Assembly (NCBI RefSeq): GCF_900497695.1
Contig: NZ_UIDD01000005.1
Location: forward strand, 186,001 to 250,000
Reading direction: 5' to 3'
From: Pseudomonas wadenswilerensis
Lineage (GTDB): Bacteria; Pseudomonadota; Gammaproteobacteria; Pseudomonadales; Pseudomonadaceae
DNA length: 64,000 nt
The translations under genes were made by a program, and so were the position numbers. This document shows positions 10,146 through 19,044 of the stretch, one piece after another (position 1 is the first letter of the stretch; the number at the start of each line of letters is the position of its first letter). A model generated the notes under the pieces. It was not told where the DNA came from and did no database searches. It saw only the letters and a program-made list of their open reading frames with translations.

Positions 10146-10706
10146 TTACTTGATCAGGCTGAGAAACTCGCTGCGGGTCGCGGCGTTTTCGCGGAATTCG
10201 CCGAGCATCACCGAAGTGATCATGGTCGAGTTCTGTTTTTCCACACCGCGCATCATCATGCACATGTGCTTGGCCTCGATGACCACCGCCACGCCCAGGG
10301 CGCCGGTGACCTGCTGGATCGCTTCGGCGATCTGGCGGCTGAGGTTTTCCTGGATCTGCAGGCGACGGGCGTACATGTCGACGATCCGCGCCACCTTGGA
10401 CAATCCCAGGACCTTGCCGTCAGGGATGTAGGCAACATGGGCCTTGCCGATGAACGGCAGCATGTGGTGCTCGCACAGCGAGTACAGCTCGATGTCCTTG
10501 ACCAGGACCATTTCGCTGTTATCGGAGCTGAACAGGGCGCCGTTGGTCACTTCTTCCAGGGTTTGCTCATAACCGCGGCAAAGGTACTGCATGGCCTTCG
10601 CAGCCCGCTTGGGCGTGTCGAGCAGGCCCTCGCGGGAGACATCCTCGCCAAGCTGGCCAAGGATCGCGGTGTAGTTCTGTTCCAGTGTCACAGGGGCTGA
10701 TTCCAT
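10146..10706 (-). CDS. folE: GTP cyclohydrolase I
   Basis: It converts GTP to 7,8-dihydroneopterin triphosphate, the entry step to folate and pterin synthesis. The protein of about 186 residues carries the zinc-site signature [16 protein letters not shown], the [18 protein letters not shown] substrate-site segment and the second metal-site region [15 protein letters not shown]. The ATG at 10706 ([16 protein letters not shown]) is taken; an upstream frame would extend to 10754, and a GTG five codons in is an alternative. Ribosome-binding evidence is weak. In Pseudomonas this copy sits next to an Smr gene, but here foreign-looking DNA separates them. Confidence 0.93.
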   Translation of the reverse strand: MESAPVTLEQNYTAILGQLGEDVSREGLLDTPKRAAKAMQYLCRGYEQTLEEVTNGALFSSDNSEMVLVKDIELYSLCEHHMLPFIGKAHVAYIPDGKVLGLSKVARIVDMYARRLQIQENLSRQIAEAIQQVTGALGVAVVIEAKHMCMMMRGVEKQNSTMITSVMLGEFRENAATRSEFLSLIK

Positions 10707-10720
10707 AAGGGTTTCAGAGG

Positions 10721-10741
10721 GGTACTGTTTCAGACTGTACC
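10721..10741. promoter_or_regulatory. Imperfect palindrome upstream of folE
   Basis: GGTACTGTTTCAGACTGTACC has matching GGTAC/GTACC ends and matching GT/AC inner pairs, with a second TTGTACC 6 bp further on. It sits 15-35 bp upstream of the chosen folE start, where an operator would be expected. The cognate regulator is unknown. Confidence 0.35.
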
Positions 10742-10754
10742 GATTTTGTACCAA

Positions 10755-10945
10755 TCAGTTTGCTAGCTTCCCGAACGCGCTCCAATCCGCGCTGGAGTGA
10801 TCCATGGAGCGTAGATCGACAAAAGCATCTGCACGCGATGACCCAACTGACTGGCTATAAATGCAGGGCTCATACTCGCCATGAGGCACATAGTAGCGTA
10901 TGTGAGCGTGCACTTGCATTGCTCTCGGAGGCGAATGTTCTGTTG
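10755..10945 (-). pseudogene. Tyrosine recombinase (phage integrase) C-terminal remnant
   Basis: On the minus strand one frame reads TYATMCLMASMSPAFIASQLGH and continues VQMLLSIYAPWI. This is the C-terminal catalytic end of a tyrosine integrase (LGH histidine, nucleophile Tyr in SIYAPWI at about 10811). The end of the same protein, SSADWSAFGKLAN, continues in another frame (stop at 10755), so there is a frameshift near 10800. The HTYAT motif has lost its His in this frame (LTYAT), and the preceding residues again lie in a different frame. No N-terminal part is present. It is a decayed fragment marking a past integration between folE and the Smr gene. Confidence 0.75.
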
Positions 10946-11024
10946 CCAGGCACCGTTGTGAGTTTGATGGCATCTCGCCCAGGCTTTGAGTGGACACCTG
11001 AACGCTGAGTGAGGTGTATATGAC

Positions 11025-11924
11025 CTAGCTGAAGCGCACCCTGAATTTGGCGAGCGGCAACAGGCTTTGGCAATCGGCATCATTGATGCACGAAGTGATT
11101 TTCAATAGCCCACTTGCGCAGACAACTACAGGTAGGCCGTCATCCACGAAAATCACTTTACCAGGCGTTCTGTTCTCGATCCGAACGTCCTCAACTTCCG
11201 TGGCCTGCAGAATTCTGGCTGCTACACCGTCGACCCGGCAGAAGGCGCCTTTGTAAGGGTGCCCCAGCGCATCGATTGTGCGCCGGATAGTCTCTGCAGA
11301 CTGATTCCAGTCGATATGATAATCCGCATCGTCCCGCCATAAACTATAAGACGCCAACGCTTCGTCTTGAGCCGTGGCATTCAAGGGTGCGCCGCTTGCC
11401 AGCTGGGTCAATACTGCAGTGCCTGTATTCAGATAGCACGTGTTCACCAGGGTAATAGCCTGGCTAATGGTGATGGGATAATCGATTTCAACAGCTGATT
11501 GATGAATGATGTCCCCCCGATCATATTCACTGGCACCGAACAGGGCGGAGACACCGACGGATTTCTCGCCATTGATCAAGGCATTCACAAGTGGGGCGAA
11601 ACCGCGGTAACGCGGCAAAAGCGAGTCGTGAAAAACGATGAGTTTTTCGGCTGGATGATGAATCAGCCACCGCCATGAAATGGTCATGGCATATTCAGAC
11701 GTGATCTTTTCGAAGTCTTTCCTGAAGCTGTGCTTAACCCCTGCCGTGGCGCAGATTCTTGCAATGTTCGCAGAGAAATCATCGATAACGGAGGGATCCT
11801 GACCGATTACGACTTCTGCAATAATGTCCTTGAAGCGCATCACGGCGAGTTCGGTAAAGGCCAAGCCTTTTTCGGTCATGACAAAAAGCGTTAACAATTT
11901 AAATTTGCTCTTGTTGGCGTTCAT
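11025..11924 (-). CDS. Formyltransferase-fold protein (Fmt/ArnA-like), atypical active site
   Basis: A 299-residue protein with an N-terminal formyltransferase domain. The loop FHDSLLPRYRGFAPLVNAL (about 98-116) and EYDRGDIIH (133-141) match the SLLPxYRG and catalytic Asp regions of methionyl-tRNA, glycinamide and ArnA formyltransferases. The C-terminal domain resembles the Fmt/ArnA extension (SYSLWRDDADYHIDW). The usual catalytic N-x-H is V97-F-H99, so Asn is replaced by Val. The AT-richer sequence, missing purine-rich ribosome-binding site and neighbouring integrase scar suggest horizontal origin. The start at 11924 is uncertain (ATG at 11879 possible). N-formylation of an amino-sugar or amino acid is only a guess. 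Confidence 0.72.
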   Translation of the reverse strand: MNANKSKFKLLTLFVMTEKGLAFTELAVMRFKDIIAEVVIGQDPSVIDDFSANIARICATAGVKHSFRKDFEKITSEYAMTISWRWLIHHPAEKLIVFHDSLLPRYRGFAPLVNALINGEKSVGVSALFGASEYDRGDIIHQSAVEIDYPITISQAITLVNTCYLNTGTAVLTQLASGAPLNATAQDEALASYSLWRDDADYHIDWNQSAETIRRTIDALGHPYKGAFCRVDGVAARILQATEVEDVRIENRTPGKVIFVDDGLPVVVCASGLLKITSCINDADCQSLLPLAKFRVRFS

Positions 11925-11949
11925 GGGGAGGACAAAAAATCAGGCGGCG

Positions 11950-12507
11950 TTACTCGTCACGGCCTTCGAGCATGGTTCGCTTGAGCATGACATACACCGC
12001 GCCCGTACCGCCATGGCGGGCCTGGCACGAAGTAAAGCCGAGTACTTGCGGGTGCTGGCGCAGCCAGGTGTTGACGTGGCTCTTGATCATCGGCCGCTTG
12101 CCATCCAGGCGTACCGCCTTGCCGTGGGTGACGCGCACGCAGCGCACTTCGAAGCGGGTGGCCTCGGCGAGGAAGGCCCAGAGGGTTTCCCGGGCTTTTT
12201 CGACGGTCATGCCATGCAGGTCGAGGCTGCCTTCAAAGCCGATCTGGCCGAGCTTGAGCTTGCGCATCTGGCTTTCCTGGACGCCGTCACGGCTCCAATG
12301 CAGGTCGTCTTCGGGGCCGACATCAATGACAAACTGGTCCGACAGGCCGTCGACCACGGTCTGGTCGCTGCGCACTGTCGCGGCCTGGCGCAGGCTCGCC
12401 AGTTTTTTGCGGTCGGCCTTGGGTTTGCCGACCTCGGCGCGATCATGCGTGATCGGCTTGACGCCGCACATCTCGCTTTTGAACAGGGAAAATTCGTCGT
12501 CTTGCAT
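11950..12507 (-). CDS. Smr domain protein
   Basis: A 185-residue protein. About 90 charged N-terminal residues precede a Smr (small MutS-related) domain, with LDLHGMTVEKA near residue 97 and HGGTGAVYVMLKR near the end, the two signature motifs. Smr domains are linked to nuclease activity on DNA or mRNA; YdaL of E. coli is the closest well known type. GGAGG precedes the ATG at 12507. Same-strand genes flank it: the formyltransferase-fold gene begins 25 bp after its stop. Confidence 0.87.
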   Translation of the reverse strand: MQDDEFSLFKSEMCGVKPITHDRAEVGKPKADRKKLASLRQAATVRSDQTVVDGLSDQFVIDVGPEDDLHWSRDGVQESQMRKLKLGQIGFEGSLDLHGMTVEKARETLWAFLAEATRFEVRCVRVTHGKAVRLDGKRPMIKSHVNTWLRQHPQVLGFTSCQARHGGTGAVYVMLKRTMLEGRDE

Positions 12508-12559
12508 GTAAGCCTCCGCCTGGGCGGCGTAGTTTACGCGACTCCCCTAAGGCGTGCAG

Positions 12560-12880
12560 TCAATCGTGTTTTTTCATCAGGTGCGGTGACAGGTTGAGCT
12601 CGCGGCTGCGGCGCAGACGCAAGCGGCTGCGGCGCCAGAACCAGATGCCCAGGTACAGCAGTAACAGGCCAAGGCCGAGCAAGATGCTGGCGCCAGCCGG
12701 GTTGGCATTGAGCTCGCCCAGGGCCGCGGGGCGGCCCAGCAGGCTGGCGGCGCCGGCCATGGCCAGCAGCACGCCGGCAGTTGCCAGTAACGCCGAAAAC
12801 GCCGCAGCCAGGCGCATGCCCCAGTTACGGGGCGTGCGGGGGCGCAAGCGCTTGGCATCAAAACCATCGGATATTTTCAT
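12560..12880 (-). CDS. Small two-helix membrane protein
   Basis: A 106-residue protein not recognised by family. It has two hydrophobic segments (about 22-44 and 63-84) separated by a short polar loop (RPAALGELNANPAG), a basic N-terminus (RLRPRTPRNW) and a basic C-terminal tail (RRSRLRLRRSRELN). By the positive-inside rule both ends should face the cytoplasm. GAGGAAAT precedes the ATG. The position between the Smr gene and the isochorismatase-fold gene matches, from memory, other pseudomonads (P. aeruginosa PA1676 position). Confidence 0.7.
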   Translation of the reverse strand: MKISDGFDAKRLRPRTPRNWGMRLAAAFSALLATAGVLLAMAGAASLLGRPAALGELNANPAGASILLGLGLLLLYLGIWFWRRSRLRLRRSRELNLSPHLMKKHD

Positions 12881-12956
12881 TCCGATTTCCTCTATGGATA
12901 TCCGGCGTTGGACCGAAAAGCCGTGAGGTGGTTCCGCCCGGCTGCCGGGCGGTCGC

Positions 12957-13547
12957 TCAGATCAGGCTGGTAGTCGGCGCCACACAGGCAAAGTTGTCGG
13001 CCATGATCGCCATTTCGCTCTGCTGGATCTGCGCCGCAGGGATGACGCCATCCTTGAACGGAAGGTCGCGGGTGGCGCAGGCATCTTCGATCAGGGTGCA
13101 ACGGTAGCCGTAATCCTTGGCCCGGCGCACGGTGGTGCTGACGCTGGAGTGACTCATGAAGCCGCAGACGATCAGGTCCAGGTGGCCGTATTTCTGCAGG
13201 GTCTCATGCAGGGTGGTGTTCTTGAAGGCGTTGGGCATGCGCTTTTCGATGATCACTTCGTCACCCTGTGGCTCCAGGCCCGGGATGAATTCACCGCGTG
13301 GGCCCTGCGGGTCGAACATGCCGCCGACGGTACCCAGGTGACGCACGTGGATGATCGGGCGCCCGGCCTTGCGGGCCGCCTCGAGCATTTTAGCGATGTT
13401 GGCCACGGCCGCGTCCATGCCCGAGAGCGCCAGAGGACCGCTGAGGTACTCCTTTTGCGCATCGATAATCACCAGGCTGGCGTTGTTCAGCTTGGCCGGC
13501 GGATAACCGCGACCGCTGAGGTGGAACATCGTCGTTGGAACAGACAT
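12957..13547 (-). CDS. Isochorismatase-fold (cysteine hydrolase) family protein lacking the usual Cys
   Basis: A 196-residue protein of the isochorismatase / nicotinamidase fold. Asp29 in LVIIDAQKEY and Lys102 in IIEKRMPNAF are the expected acid and lysine of the catalytic triad. At the position of the nucleophile the sequence is GFMSHSSVSTTVR, so Ser135 stands where these enzymes normally have Cys. It may use a water mechanism, as true isochorismatases do, or another chemistry. The ATG at 13547 follows AAAGGAG. The substrate is unknown. The gene is convergent with neither neighbour; it is divergent from prmB. Confidence 0.82.
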   Translation of the reverse strand: MSVPTTMFHLSGRGYPPAKLNNASLVIIDAQKEYLSGPLALSGMDAAVANIAKMLEAARKAGRPIIHVRHLGTVGGMFDPQGPRGEFIPGLEPQGDEVIIEKRMPNAFKNTTLHETLQKYGHLDLIVCGFMSHSSVSTTVRRAKDYGYRCTLIEDACATRDLPFKDGVIPAAQIQQSEMAIMADNFACVAPTTSLI

Positions 13548-13736
13548 CAAGGGCTCCTTTGGATAGGGCTTTTACCCTATTGTCCCCTGCCTGAGCACTT
13601 ATGTGAATCGCTTCGCGTACAACCAGCGTCGTTAGTGGCCTGCAGCCACCTTGGCGATATCCTTACAAGGTGTTTTTGCCGATCATTTCTTTGGCCGGGC
13701 TGTTAGAATCGCAGGTCGTCTTTCAAGGAGTCTGTT

Positions 13737-14645
13737 GTGATCACTTCTCGCTTGCGCACCCTGCGCGATCATATCCGTTGGGCCGTCAGCCGTTTCCACG
13801 AGCATGGCCTGTTTTTCGGTCATGGCGCCGACAACGCCTGGGATGAAGCGCGGCTGCTGGTGCTGGGCTCGGTGCACCTGCCCTGGGAAGTCGCCGACGC
13901 CTACCTCGACTGCCAGCTGGAAGACGATGAGCTGGTCAACCTGCAGCGTATGCTCAAGCGCCGTATCGAAGACCGCGTGCCCACGGCTTACTTGCTGGGT
14001 GAAGCCTGGTTCTGCGGCTTGTCGTTCATTGTCGATGAGCGCGTGCTGATCCCGCGCTCGCCGATTGGCGAGCTGATCGAAAAGCGCTTCGAGCCATGGC
14101 TGGCCGGTGAGCCGGCACGCATCCTCGACCTGTGCACCGGCTCCGGTTGCATCGGTATCGTCAGTGCCGAAGTATTCCCCGAGGCTGAGGTGGTGCTCGC
14201 CGACCTGTCCTTCGAGGCGCTGGAAGTCGCCAACCAGAACATCGAACGTCACGGCCTGGAGGAACGCGTCTATACCGTGCAGGGCGATGGTTTCGCCGGT
14301 CTGCCGGGTCAGCGTTTCGACCTGATCCTGTCCAACCCGCCGTATGTCGATGCCGAAGACTTTGCCGACATGCCCGAGGAATACCACCACGAGCCGGAGC
14401 TGGGCCTGGCGTGCGGCAATGACGGCCTGGACCTGGTGCGGCGGATGCTGGCCGAAGCAGCGGATCACCTGACCGAGAAGGGCTTGTTGATTGTCGAGGT
14501 GGGCAACAGCCAGGTGCATGTCGAGGCGCTTTATCCGCAAGTGGATTTCGCCTGGCTGGAGTTCGAGCGGGGCGGGCACGGGGTGTTCATGCTCACGGCT
14601 GAGCAGTGCCGTCAGCACCAGGGGTTGTTTGCCTCGAAGGTGTAA
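13737..14645 (+). CDS. prmB: Ribosomal protein L3 glutamine N5-methyltransferase
   Basis: It methylates a glutamine of ribosomal protein L3 using S-adenosylmethionine. The 302-residue protein has the PrmB-type N-terminal helical domain ([17 protein letters not shown]), the SAM site [12 protein letters not shown] near residue 125 and the glutamine-binding NPPY motif near residue 200. Translation starts at GTG 13737, placed 6 bp after AAGGAG, giving [15 protein letters not shown] as in other pseudomonads. The N-terminal type and the aroC neighbourhood distinguish it from PrmC. Confidence 0.92.
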   Translation: MITSRLRTLRDHIRWAVSRFHEHGLFFGHGADNAWDEARLLVLGSVHLPWEVADAYLDCQLEDDELVNLQRMLKRRIEDRVPTAYLLGEAWFCGLSFIVDERVLIPRSPIGELIEKRFEPWLAGEPARILDLCTGSGCIGIVSAEVFPEAEVVLADLSFEALEVANQNIERHGLEERVYTVQGDGFAGLPGQRFDLILSNPPYVDAEDFADMPEEYHHEPELGLACGNDGLDLVRRMLAEAADHLTEKGLLIVEVGNSQVHVEALYPQVDFAWLEFERGGHGVFMLTAEQCRQHQGLFASKV

Positions 14646-14668
14646 GGCTTCAGGTTTGCAGTGAATCT

Positions 14669-14724
14669 ATCGCTGGCAAGCCAGCTCCCACAATTGCCCT
14701 TGTGGGAGCTGGCTTGCCAGCGAT
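14669..14724. repeat. REP inverted pair
   Basis: A perfect 24-bp inverted repeat with an 8-bp centre (ATTGCCCT). The arms are the Pseudomonas REP sequence beginning ATCGCTGGCAAGCCAGCTCC. It lies between the convergent prmB and the following minus-strand gene, where it could also stop transcription from both sides. Confidence 0.9.
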
Positions 14725-14729
14725 GCTTT

Positions 14730-15527
14730 TTAGCGGTGAGTCGCAATCCAGATCAACAACCCCGCCTGAAACACCGCAAAGGCCACCAGGCAGGTGATGG
14801 TAAAACGCAGCCCACTGTCTTCACGGCGGTACTTGCTGACCCGCTCATCACGCTCGCGCAGTTGCGCCTCTTTTTCCTGCAAGCTCTGCTCGGCCTGTTG
14901 CAGCATCTGCGCGGCATCGAGAATCTCGACCCGCTGCAGCTTGTCACTGTTCCAGCCGCCCTTGAGTTCACCGACCTGCACATCGACAAAGCGCCCCTTC
15001 AGGTGCTGGGCATCGGCGTACTCGACCTCCAGGCCATGGCTGCGCAGCACATGGTCACGGCGCAGGCGGGTGTCTTCGTTGAGGGCGTCCTTGCTTGGCA
15101 GGGCAGCACCTTCGACTCGGTAATGCGGCCACTTGCGCTGCGCCCATTGCACTGCCTGGTTCAGCAGGAAGCGCCCCAGGCCACGGTTCAGCGGCTCGAT
15201 CTGCAGGCCTGAATCGGGGGTGAAAGTTACGCGTTTTTCTTCATGGTCGACCCACACATCCAGGTGGTTCTGTTCCTTGCGCACCTTTTGCGCCGGCAGC
15301 TGGATAGCCATGCGCAGCAGGCTGGTCTGCTTGTTGTGGCGTTCGGCATAGCCGTACTGGACAAAGCGCAGCGGCCGCGCACCGCTGTTGCGGTCGGTCG
15401 GCAACGGCGCCAGGCGCAGCATCTGGAAGTGTTCGGGGGCAACATCGGCCCAGGGCAGTGGGGCGGCCTCCGGTGCTGCCTGCTCGGCAGTCGTCTCGGC
15501 GGTGTCCTGGGGGGCGGCTTCGGTCAT
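14730..15527 (-). CDS. Conserved hypothetical protein with C-terminal membrane anchor
   Basis: A 265-residue protein of unknown function. The N-terminus is Ala/Glu-rich and probably disordered. A folded middle (about 40-200) contains LNRGLGRFLLNQAVQWAQRKW and HYRVEGAALPSKDA, which vaguely recall GNAT-like or helper domains but are not assignable. A coiled-coil stretch (LQQAEQSLQEKEAQLRERDER) follows, and a single transmembrane helix ends the protein (FTITCLVAFAVFQAGLLIWI). The ATG at 15527 with GAGGA upstream is preferred to one five codons earlier. From memory it occupies the same place (between prmB and the alpha/beta hydrolase) in P. aeruginosa. Confidence 0.72.
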   Translation of the reverse strand: MTEAAPQDTAETTAEQAAPEAAPLPWADVAPEHFQMLRLAPLPTDRNSGARPLRFVQYGYAERHNKQTSLLRMAIQLPAQKVRKEQNHLDVWVDHEEKRVTFTPDSGLQIEPLNRGLGRFLLNQAVQWAQRKWPHYRVEGAALPSKDALNEDTRLRRDHVLRSHGLEVEYADAQHLKGRFVDVQVGELKGGWNSDKLQRVEILDAAQMLQQAEQSLQEKEAQLRERDERVSKYRREDSGLRFTITCLVAFAVFQAGLLIWIATHR

Positions 15528-15633
15528 CACGGCAATCCTCATGTGCGCAGCGGGCTGGTCGCATTGACGATGCCAGCACCGCTATATCGGCAGGATTGTC
15601 CTGGGCTGGAGGCGTAATTTCTGCGATTTGGCC

Positions 15634-16596
15634 TCAGCTGGCAGGCAACCGCTGAATGAAGTCGATAACGCGCTGGCCCAGTTCGGCCGCTTGCGGCAGT
15701 TGCGGATCAAGATAGCTGTCACGTTGCTGGCTGATTTCCTCGGGGGCAATGCGCAGCATGTGGTTCATGCCCTTGATCACTGCAAGCTCGGCATCCGGCT
15801 TGGCGGCCTTGAGGATTTCGGCGTTGTCGACATTGACCTGGAAGTCATGGGTGCCCTGGATGATCAGTGCCGGTACCTTGACCTTGGCAAAGGCATCCGC
15901 CGGGTCCTGGCGGAACAGCGAAATCAGGTAGGGCTGCACGCTCGGGCGCAGTACGTCCTGCAGGGGCAGGGGCACCCGGGAGGAGGTCTTGCCGTTTTTA
16001 AGGCGATCGAGGATGTCCCCGGCACTGGCCATGTAGCGCCCGGGTACCCGCTCAAAGATCTGTGCACGCAACGCCTTGTCGATCGGCCAGCCGCTGCCGG
16101 CGATGCTGATTACGGCACTGGCGCCGCTTTGCTCGGCGGCCAGGCTGGCGATCAGCGCACCTTCGCTGTGGCCAAGCAGGATCAGGCGGCCGAAGCGCGG
16201 GTCGGCCTTGATCTTCTGGCTCCAGGCCACCGCGTCGGCGACGTAGCGCTCCACCGTCAGGTCGCGTTCATCCGGGGTGGCCGCCAGGCTCGCAGCGACG
16301 CCGCGCTTGTCGTAGCGCACGCTGGCGATATTGTTTTTCGCCAGGGTCAGGGCCAGTTGCTTGAGGTTGTCGGTGTTGCCGCCGTAAGGATTGTTGCCGT
16401 CGCGGTCGGTGGGCCCCGAGCCGGCAATGATCAGCACCACCGGTGGCGGCTGCTCGGTGCGCGGCAACAGCAGGCTGCCATGTAACACGCCGCTGCCGGT
16501 GTCGAGGCTGACCGGGCGCTGGAATACGGTGGGGGCAGCAGCCTGGACCAGGCCGCTGAACAGCAGGGCGATTACTGCAACAATACGCAACATCAT
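15634..16596 (-). CDS. Exported alpha/beta hydrolase
   Basis: A 320-residue serine hydrolase with an N-terminal signal peptide (residues 1-20, ending VQAA). The oxyanion region is VLIIAGSGPTDRDG, the nucleophile elbow is GHSEG with Ser144, Asp lies in IQGTHDFQV and His in GMNHML, so the triad is complete. The location is inferred to be the periplasm. The substrate is unknown; an esterase-type activity is likely. It is immediately upstream of, and divergent from, aroC, as in other pseudomonads. Confidence 0.82.
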   Translation of the reverse strand: MMLRIVAVIALLFSGLVQAAAPTVFQRPVSLDTGSGVLHGSLLLPRTEQPPPVVLIIAGSGPTDRDGNNPYGGNTDNLKQLALTLAKNNIASVRYDKRGVAASLAATPDERDLTVERYVADAVAWSQKIKADPRFGRLILLGHSEGALIASLAAEQSGASAVISIAGSGWPIDKALRAQIFERVPGRYMASAGDILDRLKNGKTSSRVPLPLQDVLRPSVQPYLISLFRQDPADAFAKVKVPALIIQGTHDFQVNVDNAEILKAAKPDAELAVIKGMNHMLRIAPEEISQQRDSYLDPQLPQAAELGQRVIDFIQRLPAS

Positions 16597-16729
16597 CAGG
16601 CCACTATCGAGAGAGTGCGGTTTGGACCGGGCCGGGCGCAGAAGGTTCGCCGTCAGGGATGAACTGAATGGTTAGCCTGCGTATACTGGCGGCCTTGTTC
16701 AAATCTGGCTGATTCGCGGAGCGTCCTGC

Positions 16730-17821
16730 ATGTCCGGCAATACCTACGGCAAGCTGTTCACTGTCACCACCGCTGGCGAAAGCCATGGTCCGGCGTTGGT
16801 CGCCATTGTCGATGGCTGCCCGCCGGGCCTGGAAATTTCCCTGGCCGACCTGCAGCACGACCTGGATCGGCGCAAGCCCGGCACCAGCCGCCACACCACC
16901 CAGCGCCAGGAAGCCGACGAAGTCGAAATCCTCTCGGGAGTGTTCGAAGGCCGCACCACTGGCTGCTCCATCGGCCTGCTGATTCGCAACACCGACCAGA
17001 AGTCCAAGGACTACTCGGCGATCAAGGACCTGTTCCGACCGGCCCACGCCGACTACACCTATCACCACAAGTATGGTGAGCGTGACTACCGCGGCGGTGG
17101 CCGCAGCTCGGCGCGGGAAACCGCCATGCGCGTGGCCGCCGGCGCCATCGCCAAGAAGTACCTGGCCAGCCAGGGCATCCGCATCCGTGGCTACATGAGC
17201 CAGCTCGGCCCGATCGAAATCCCTTTCAAGACCTGGGACTCGGTGGAGCAGAACGCCTTCTTCAGCCCTGACCCGGACAAGGTCCCGGAGCTTGAGGCGT
17301 ACATGGACCAGCTGCGCCGCGACCAGGATTCGGTCGGGGCGAAGATCACCGTGGTGGCCGAAGGCGTCATGCCTGGCCTGGGCGAGCCGATCTTTGATCG
17401 CCTGGATGCCGAGCTGGCCCACGCGCTGATGAGCATCAACGCGGTCAAGGGCGTGGAAATCGGTGCAGGCTTTGCCAGCGTCGCCCAGCGCGGTACCGAG
17501 CACCGTGACGAGCTGACCCCGGAAGGTTTCCTCAGCAACAACGCCGGCGGCATTCTCGGCGGTATTTCCTCCGGTCAGCCAATCGTTGCCCACCTGGCCC
17601 TCAAGCCGACCTCTAGCATCACCACCCCGGGCCGTTCCATCGACGTCGATGGCAACCCGGTTGAAGTGATCACCAAAGGCCGTCACGACCCGTGCGTGGG
17701 TATCCGTGCCACGCCAATCGCCGAAGCAATGATGGCTATCGTGCTGATGGATCACCTGCTGCGTCACCGCGGGCAGAACGCCGACGTGCGAGTGAAGACG
17801 CCGGTGCTGGGCCAGCTGTAA
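16730..17821 (+). CDS. aroC: Chorismate synthase
   Basis: It converts 5-enolpyruvylshikimate 3-phosphate to chorismate using reduced FMN, ending the common aromatic pathway. The 363-residue length is standard. Motifs include [19 protein letters not shown] near the N-terminus, [14 protein letters not shown] and [10 protein letters not shown] in the middle, and the C-terminal [17 protein letters not shown]. It is followed 38 bp later by an MFS gene on the same strand and may be co-transcribed with it. Confidence 0.97.
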   Translation: MSGNTYGKLFTVTTAGESHGPALVAIVDGCPPGLEISLADLQHDLDRRKPGTSRHTTQRQEADEVEILSGVFEGRTTGCSIGLLIRNTDQKSKDYSAIKDLFRPAHADYTYHHKYGERDYRGGGRSSARETAMRVAAGAIAKKYLASQGIRIRGYMSQLGPIEIPFKTWDSVEQNAFFSPDPDKVPELEAYMDQLRRDQDSVGAKITVVAEGVMPGLGEPIFDRLDAELAHALMSINAVKGVEIGAGFASVAQRGTEHRDELTPEGFLSNNAGGILGGISSGQPIVAHLALKPTSSITTPGRSIDVDGNPVEVITKGRHDPCVGIRATPIAEAMMAIVLMDHLLRHRGQNADVRVKTPVLGQL

Positions 17822-17859
17822 TGCTGGCACCTGCCATTCGCGCTGCGGCTCGCTGAGCC

Positions 17860-19008
17860 GTGGCGCCGATTCCCTACTGGCGGCTGTCCAGTTTCTACCT
17901 CTTTTACTTCGCCTTGCTCGGCTCGACAGCGCCGTTTCTGGCGTTGTATTTCGATCACCTGGGTTTTTCCAGTGCGCGCATCGGCGAGCTGGTCGCCATT
18001 CCCATGCTGATGCGTTGCGTGGCCCCCAACCTGTGGGGCTGGCTGGGTGACCGCAGTGGCCAGCGCTTGCTGATCGTGCGCGTGGGCGCCGTGTCGACCC
18101 TGGCGACCTTTTCGTTGATCTTTTTCGGCAAAAGCTATGCCTGGCTGGCGCTGGTGATGGCCCTGCATGCGTTCTTCTGGCATGCGGTATTACCGCAGTT
18201 CGAGGTCATCACCCTGGCCCACCTGCAAGGGCAGACCGCACGCTACAGCCAGATCCGTCTGTGGGGCTCGATCGGCTTCATCCTCACCGTGGTCGGCCTT
18301 GGCCGGCTGTTCGACGGCTTGAGCCTGGATATCTACCCGGTCACGCTGGTGATCATCATGGCCGGTATCGTCCTGGCCAGCGTCTGGGTGCCCAATGCCC
18401 AGCCACCGGGGCAGAATGATCGTACCGCCAGCGGCGGTTTTCTCAAGCAACTGGCCAGCCCCGGTGTTGCCGCGTTTTACCTGTGCGTGGCATTGATGCA
18501 ACTGAGCCACGGCCCGTACTACACCTTTCTGACTCTGCACCTTGAGCACCTGGGTTACAGCCGCGGCACCATCGGCATGCTCTGGGCGCTGGGGGTGGTG
18601 GCCGAGGTGCTGATGTTCCTGGCCATGAGCTGGATCCTGGCGCGGGTGTCGCTGCGCCGGGTGCTGCTCGCCAGTTTTGCCCTGGCGGCAGTGCGCTGGG
18701 CGTTGCTGGGCAACTTTGCCGAGCACCTGGGCGTGCTGTTGCTCGCCCAGGTCTTGCATGCGGCCACCTTCGGCAGCTTTCACGCTGCCGCCATCGCCTT
18801 CGTGCAACGCAGCTTCGGCGCCCGCCAGCAAGGCCAGGGGCAAGCGCTGTATGCAGCGCTCGCCGGCACCGGCGGCGCCTTGGGCGCCTTGTACTCGGGG
18901 TACAGCTGGAACCTGCTGGGGCCGGCTACCACCTTTAGTATTGCCAGCGTCGCAGCCCTGGCTGCAGCCGTTATCATTGCACTTCGAATGAAAGAGGACA
19001 GGGCATGA
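17860..19008 (+). CDS. MFS transporter (HcaT-like)
   Basis: A 382-residue transporter with twelve hydrophobic segments. The N-terminus YWRLSSFYLFYFALLGSTAPF and the short WGWLGDRSGQRLL motif A resemble the HcaT / nucleoside-proton symporter branch. Translation probably starts at GTG 17860, since no ATG gives the first helix and the ribosome-binding site is weak. Its place directly after aroC is shared with other pseudomonads, from memory. The substrate is unknown. Confidence 0.82.
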   Translation: MAPIPYWRLSSFYLFYFALLGSTAPFLALYFDHLGFSSARIGELVAIPMLMRCVAPNLWGWLGDRSGQRLLIVRVGAVSTLATFSLIFFGKSYAWLALVMALHAFFWHAVLPQFEVITLAHLQGQTARYSQIRLWGSIGFILTVVGLGRLFDGLSLDIYPVTLVIIMAGIVLASVWVPNAQPPGQNDRTASGGFLKQLASPGVAAFYLCVALMQLSHGPYYTFLTLHLEHLGYSRGTIGMLWALGVVAEVLMFLAMSWILARVSLRRVLLASFALAAVRWALLGNFAEHLGVLLLAQVLHAATFGSFHAAAIAFVQRSFGARQQGQGQALYAALAGTGGALGALYSGYSWNLLGPATTFSIASVAALAAAVIIALRMKEDRA

Positions 19009-19044
19009 GCCTTGGCCGTAAACCGGTAGTAAGGAGTTGCCCCG

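Noticed and set aside
10870..11083. Independent small genes in the region between folE and the formyltransferase-fold gene
   Set aside because: The overlapping short frames are pieces of one integrase C-terminus in different frames, not separate genes.
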